In this document: positions 32,176 through 37,021 of the stretch, one piece after another
Layout: each line of letters begins with the position of its first letter
Numbering within the stretch: position 1 is the first letter of the stretch
Assembly: GCA_029204225.1 (NCBI GenBank)
Contig: MU835704.1
Location: forward strand, 1 to 37,021
Length of the DNA stretch: 37,021 bases
DNA from: Diphasiastrum complanatum
Taxonomy: Eukaryota; Streptophyta; Lycopodiopsida; Lycopodiales; Lycopodiaceae
Direction: 5' to 3'
Translations under genes and position numbers: made by a program
Notes under the pieces: model-generated
The model's input: the letters and a program-made list of their open reading frames with translations, nothing else
What the model was told of the DNA's origin: nothing
The model's database searches: none

Positions 32176-32704
32176 CTTATGTAAGATCCTGACTAAAATT
32201 ACTATTGCACATGCAACGGATTGGGATCAGAAACTACCATCAGTTCTCTGGGCTTAATGCAACACAAAGAAAATCACGACGAAACAGACACCATATTTTT
32301 TTACATATGGTATGCATCCTATCTTGCCAATTGAATTCGAGGTGAAAACCTTTCGTATTCAAGCTCAACGAACTAATGCAGGATTAATAAACGAAAGGTT
32401 GATTTATATTGAAGAACTAGCTGAAGCTCGAGAGACTTCACAAAAACTAACAGAGAAAATCTAAAAACAAAAAAAGAATAAATATGACAGTCATATAAAA
32501 AAATGTGATTTTAAAGCTAATGATTATGCGTTGATATATGACAGTCGCCATCAAAAGTTCCTTGGAAAACTCCATATGCGATGGCTTTGACCGTATAAAG
32601 TCATAGAGGTGTTTGACAATAGTTCTGTGCAACTTCAATCACTTGAAGGTGAACTATTACCGACACGTATTAACGAGTCCAGACTGAAGAAATACTACCT
32701 TTGA
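32176..32704 (+). pseudogene. pol: Ty3/gypsy integrase C-terminal part joined by internal deletion
   Basis: LCKILTKI and TDWDQKLPSVLWA belong just after the integrase catalytic Glu, yet here they directly follow the reverse transcriptase start in the same frame. After a TAA at about 32255 come FTYGMHPILPIEF and the C-terminal domain (DYALIYDSR; FLGKLHMRWL; TRINESRLKKYYL), ending with TGA at 32702. TAA at 32461 and TGA at about 32587 break it. Most of reverse transcriptase, RNase H and the integrase core are deleted. Confidence 0.9.
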
Positions 32705-33370
32705 CCAAAAAAATTTATTTATTTATTTATTTATCTGTTTTTTTTTATTTTCTAGTAGTTTTCTGAAAATAATCGCGAATTTTCTTTTATCTTGTCTAAA
32801 TTTTTTTCGTAACATTTCTTTATTTTTTATTTTTTATTTTTTTTTATTTTTTTCTTTTTTTTTCTTTCTATAAATTTTTGAGAATTTTTCTTGACTTCTC
32901 TCAATCTTTCAATATCAGATTAAAAGTATTTTCGAGAATTTTTTCGAGAATTTTTTTTTGCGACACTAAAATTGTCAATCAAATTTTCGTAAATCGTTTT
33001 CGAGAATTTTTCTAGCATTATCTCCAGTTGTTTGAGAAATTTTCTAGTATGTTGCTAAAATTTTCGAGAAATTTTCATGAGTTTCTGTACATTTTTTTTA
33101 AGATCCTTCGAGAAAGTTTTGCGAAACTTTCTAGAATCTTTCTAGCATATTTTTGAGAATCTTTTGTATCCCTCCATTAAAGATGATGGCCACGTGATCA
33201 GCATTATTCACACGTGTGTATGCTCACAGATATTGTTTTTTCTTAATTTATTATTATTTTTTTTATACAAACGGTCTTCCTTCATTAAAGATCGATCTGG
33301 CAAATTATAGTTTCAAACACTGAGCCATGCACGTTCTCCATAAATGGAAGTGACAGATGTCAAGTCACCA
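32705..33370. promoter_or_regulatory. T-rich region with TTCnnGAA cluster and two CACGTG boxes
   Basis: Six TTCnnGAA palindromes lie at 32931, 32943, 32999, 33063, 33107 (all TTCGAGAA) and 33129 (TTCTAGAA). Two CACGTG boxes lie at 33191 and 33211. TTCnnGAA is the core of heat-shock elements and CACGTG is the G-box of bZIP and bHLH factors; whether they act here is inference. The region lies between the integrase end and an extra ORF and could be that ORF's promoter or part of the element. A run of TTTA/TTTTATT opens it. Confidence 0.4.
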
Positions 33371-33543
33371 TGCCACGTCATCATCCCTTCCACACCGCTA
33401 CTGCTTATCAGAGTTATTTTCCATTTTTTCTCTTTACACTTTCTACCTACGAAGTTTATGCTTTCCTGCGCTCACTCTTTGTGATCAAAGCACCTTTTTG
33501 CGAACTATTGCGATCTACGAAGCTATCGTTCAACATTCGAACA

Positions 33544-35495
33544 ATGCCTTTCGCATCAGGTTCGAGCTCTAATATCATTTGGAAAGCAAGTGCAGGAATC
33601 CGCCTGACATCCATCCAGCCCTTTTTGGATCGATGCAGGTTGGGTGATTTGAAAGTGGACCCCTCTATCATCCTCTCTGAAGTCAGTACTGAATTCGTGA
33701 ACTCCATCCATTCAATTTCGGAGGTGGACTTCAAAGTTCACGTACAAGGCCAATTCTTCACTATCACTGAAGACCTGTTCTACACAGCTCTCGGATTACC
33801 TCTGGATGGGAAGCTGCTTTCAACTAGCAAAGATTCGGTGGATGAAGCTGCCCATTTCTTAAGCAACAGTTTTGTACCCACGAAGGGGTACAAAATCTCT
33901 ATGATCCGATATACAACATTCAAGTTGTTTTGTAAATATACAAACCAAGCAATTTTTTTGACGGATGCGGATGCTACCATTTCAGTTCAAAATTTTGGGT
34001 ATATATTAGATGCTCTTGCGGGTAATCCAGTGTGCTTCGGCGTTATTACATACAAAGTCTTTTTGCACTGGATTAAGCACCAAAAGTTTTCTGGAGTTGG
34101 AGCCCATGTATCTCGACTCTGCGCTCATTTTGACATATTGAATGATCAAGAGAAAACCATGTTGACAGGAAGATTGTTGGTTCCCAAGCCAATAGATCTT
34201 TCCAGTATTCTTTCTGTACCTATTCCGATTCCAATCGATGCTACATCAGCAATCGAAGTAGTAGCCACCACTGCTATGGAGAGTGAAGCTGTGGCAATGG
34301 ACACCGATGGAGCTGCTGCTGCTGTGGATTCTTCAAAGCCAGCATTTGCTTCCACATCTCAAAAGCAGCCGAGCGCATCCACCTCTGAGGATGACGCAAT
34401 CCAGTCCGATACATCAGACAAGGGACGCATAGCTGCTGAAGGTGACACTGGGGCACATGTGGCAGATGACGAAGAACCAGACGACCAGCCCCAATGGTTT
34501 TGATCCATGACTGAGAAAGCCAAGAACCTTGTGGTTGAAGTATATGAGTTCGACAAGTACCACCGTCAACTCACAATGCAGCTTATCACCTCAGAGAGAA
34601 AATCACTCGACTCTTTGAAGGAGTCCTTTGAGAAGATTGATTCGCTCGAATTAGACAACACGAAGCTGATCGAACAACATCATTCCCTCGAAACACAGCT
34701 TCATTCAGACTTTAATAAAGCAAGCTGATTCTTTGAAGCAGACCAACAAGGCGATTCAAGCCAAGTCTGACAATTTTTAGACTCAAAAAGATTCTTTGAA
34801 GCAACAACTTTTGGTTGCAAATCAACATAATGTCGCGCTCCAGAAACATCTACAGGAGGAGCGAATGACAAAATTAAAGGCAGAAGTTGCTTTGTCCCTG
34901 AGCACCACTATAGGGTCAATCACTGTCGATCTCACGAAGCTGAACCAGCTCCAAGGCTAGATGCTCGACAATTTTAGAGTCAAGTTCTTACAACCGCTCG
35001 AGGATGTGAAGGCTCTTGTCGAGGAAGAGTTGGCGGAGCTGAAGGAGCTCTCCAGTGACGCCACCCCATCTTGCAGCGGGACCGATGCACATGATGACTA
35101 TTTGCAGGCCCTGCTGCAAATTGATGAACTTACACAGCAACTCCAAGCTGTGCCTGCTTGCACCGGAGCCTCAGACCATTCAGAATTCCTAGAGGCTGTC
35201 GCGAAGATTGACCAGCTCGAACAGGAGCTGTCAACCCAAAAGCACCAAATGGAAGATCGGAAGCTAGCTGCTGAGTTGCAAACTCAGGATTTGGCAACTA
35301 CATCTACTCAACCAAAGCGAATGCGGCGAAATCAATCGAAGGCGCAGTAGGCATCGCCTTCAACGACTGGAAGCGACCGTGGGAGAAGGACGACTTTCTC
35401 TAGTTATGGGCCCAGCTCACTATCGAGTAGAAAGGATGTCTCTGCTGGGGCATAATCTAGGGTAAATTCCAGGTCGTACCTTTCAGATCGGTAGA
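33544..35495 (+). pseudogene. Extra ORF of gypsy-like context: globular head, acidic linker and coiled-coil tail
   Basis: The head (MPFASGSSS; AGIRLTSIQPFLDRCRLG; FFTITEDLFYTALGLPLDG; WIKHQKFSGVGAHVSRLCAH) resembles the putative plant transposon protein domain found near plant retroelements. This assignment is tentative. A Ser/Ala/Asp-rich linker (34210-34500) follows. After TGA at 34501 come long heptad-like stretches (SLDSLKESFEKIDSL; NHHSLETQ-like; DELTQQLQAV; KIDQLEQELST) indicating a coiled coil. A frame change lies near 34725, and TAGs at about 34777, 34958 and 35348 interrupt it; coding-like text runs on to about 35495. It follows the integrase end by 840 bases on the same strand. Confidence 0.6.
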
Positions 35496-35498
35496 GTT

Positions 35499-35523
35499 AT
35501 ACATAGGCTCTTCGGCTATGTAT
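35499..35523. repeat. Perfect 8-bp hairpin after the extra ORF
   Basis: atacatag and ctatgtat pair around a 9-base loop, just after the coding-like text ends. It could mark a transcript end or an element end. Confidence 0.6.
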
Positions 35524-36189
35524 GCTCTCGAATATATCCGTATCAAATAACTTCAATTTTTGCGAAACGAAGATAATAAATGACATTTTCATCCAAGCAT
35601 TAACACTACATCCATTAACCGTAATCCAAAACAATGAAAGAAACTTGCTCTTTTCTCTCTCCCTTTCTCTCTCATAAAAAGCATAAGAACATTCAATCTC
35701 AATAAGCATCAAATCCAACAAAAAGCAAACACAAACAAAGCATGAGAGTTAGAGGAGAGATGAAACGCAAGGAACACTAGATCAACTAATTTTGGACTTT
35801 GCAATAATCCATTTTTGAATACGGACATGATAATTTTCAGATGTAATTATGAGAAAACAATATAGAATTCAAACATATTTTGAAAGCCTCATGTTGTTTA
35901 TAAAAAAAGATTTAAAGAACAGCTAAACAATATGAAATCTTGAAACATAGTATGAATATATCATATATTTTGAAGTTTTAATTAACTTGCAACACATAAA
36001 ACACATATGAAAATACAAACGAAAAAGTACTACATAGTCAACATAAAAATTAACACTTACAATTTGAAATTATTTACATCTCACATATACATGCGCATCA
36101 AAGCAAAGATGGTTTTGCAGAAAACAGCTACAAGATATCTTTATTTATAAAATTTATTACAAAATATATGCATGGATTGGCGCAATATG
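35524..36189. other. No gene recognised
   Basis: AT-rich spacer with a short CTCTCTCCCTTTCTCTCTC stretch near 35650. No coding signal that I can support. Confidence 0.45.
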
Positions 36190-37021
36190 CTATGTGTCTT
36201 CACTGTGTAAGTCTATATCTACATCACATGTAACACAAGTATTGGAATCATCTGATTCTTCAGAAGATTGGCCATCTGAACCAGATTCCAAAGATTTCAT
36301 ATTTTCCATATAGGCTTTAGTAGGATTTGTATTTTCTGGAGTCTCGACTGATACAATGTTTCGGCCCCCGACATTTAGCAATGGGGCTACCATATAAGAC
36401 AGTCGATATAAACACACCAACCAAGTCCGGAGCAGAGAAGGACTCAACAATGTTGTTCACGTCCTTTCCAATGTTGTGCTCTTTTTTTGTGAGATGGCTT
36501 GCACATCACATAATTTTTTGAGCGTTTTCCATTGTCGTCAAAACACAATTTTAGGAACTTAAATTTGTTGTGCACACAGATGCTTATATCGTTTGGCTCC
36601 TCTGCATTATATATAACAAATAGTATGGGCTGCAGATTTTGAACTGAAACATTGCCTTATCTCAAGTGGGTGTCGTTCTCGAAATATCCTTCAAATCCTA
36701 AGCAATGCATTTCCATTAGGCTCCCTTTGACTCCTTCTTTGATGCTTTTCTCCAAGAATAGAACAACACATAATTTGTGTTGTGTCATTAGAGTTTTCAA
36801 GCAATGCTGCACCATTGAGGCGATATAGCTCAAACTCAAAGATTCTATGTTGTCGAATATGTACCGAGTCGGACGATCCCAAAGAGATGGAGGAACATAT
36901 ATGAAATTTGACTCCTCTGTGCCGCAACTGATGGCTTCTGCACCTTTGGAGCTTTGACTTTACAAAAAAAATCTCCATCCGTCGTTAGAGCTGCTTGTAC
37001 ACTTGTCAATCCTTGCACTTT
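36190..37021 (-). pseudogene. Unrecognised decayed coding region, minus strand, runs off the window
   Basis: Reading leftwards from 37021, coding-like text appears in all three minus frames in turn. Examples are FIYVPPSLWDRPTRYIFDN (about 36860-36910), IFEFELYRLNGAALLENSND (about 36780-36840), LQPILFVIYNAEEPNDIS (about 36590-36640), LKLCFDDNGKRSKNYVM, FSAPDLVGVFISTVLYGS (about 36385-36440) and an acidic end, SLESGSDGQSSEESDDSN, closing at 36190. Each block is cut by stops or frame changes, one of them a TAA (36661-36663) fitting Gln. I do not recognise the family. The upstream part lies beyond the window. Confidence 0.5.

Overview
The window looks like nuclear DNA of a land plant, in a region rich in old transposable elements. 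It is AT-rich and full of microsatellites. It carries decayed Ty1/copia and Ty3/gypsy retrotransposon pieces and small GT-AG introns. Only one gene looks clearly intact: a three-exon F-box/SEL1/MYND-finger gene of the plant At1g67340 type (24549-26534). The species cannot be read from the sequence. A large-genome non-seed plant is a guess, not a result.

Layout. 1-5700: a copia element with a tRNA-Met-type primer binding site, broken gag-pol with many stops and most of the reverse transcriptase deleted, followed by a gag fragment of a second copia family. 5700-10200: AT-rich sequence without a recognisable gene, with a 125-bp tandem duplication and long AC and GA microsatellites. 10237-11041: a copia gag relic on the minus strand. 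11042-17650: more gene-free or LTR-like sequence with several tandem duplications, a short reverse transcriptase snippet (14130-14207), an 82-bp tandem repeat upstream of a TATA-like box, and two hairpins near 17.5-17.65 kb.

17.7-20.65 kb holds the most unusual object. It is a decayed, intron-split gene whose pieces read as a ParB-like N-terminal domain followed by a beta-class (N4-cytosine/N6-adenine) DNA methyltransferase domain, with motif IV (DIPY) before motif I (DLFSGSGTT). This architecture is known from bacteria and phages. Here it has at least four plausible plant-type introns. All six stop codons in its clearly readable N-terminal and middle reading frames are TAA or TAG at places where Gln fits. 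It also has several frameshifts, so it is most probably a pseudogene of a bacterial-type DNA methylase captured by a eukaryote, possibly as cargo of a mobile element.

20.65-24.5 kb: AT-rich spacer, then a 60-bp minisatellite of about 7.5 copies that is open on both strands, a GAA tract and a hydrophobic leader-like ORF. 24.5-26.5 kb: the F-box/MYND gene. 27.9-28.6 kb: the integrase 3' part of a gypsy element. 29.0-32.7 kb: a second gypsy element of similar type with three zinc knuckles, a protease lacking its Asp-Thr-Gly motif, and a deletion joining the start of reverse transcriptase to the end of integrase. 32.7-33.4 kb: a T-rich region with six TTCnnGAA palindromes and two CACGTG boxes. 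33.5-35.5 kb: an extra ORF with a long coiled-coil tail, broken by stops. 36.2-37.0 kb: a decayed, unrecognised coding region on the minus strand that runs off the window.
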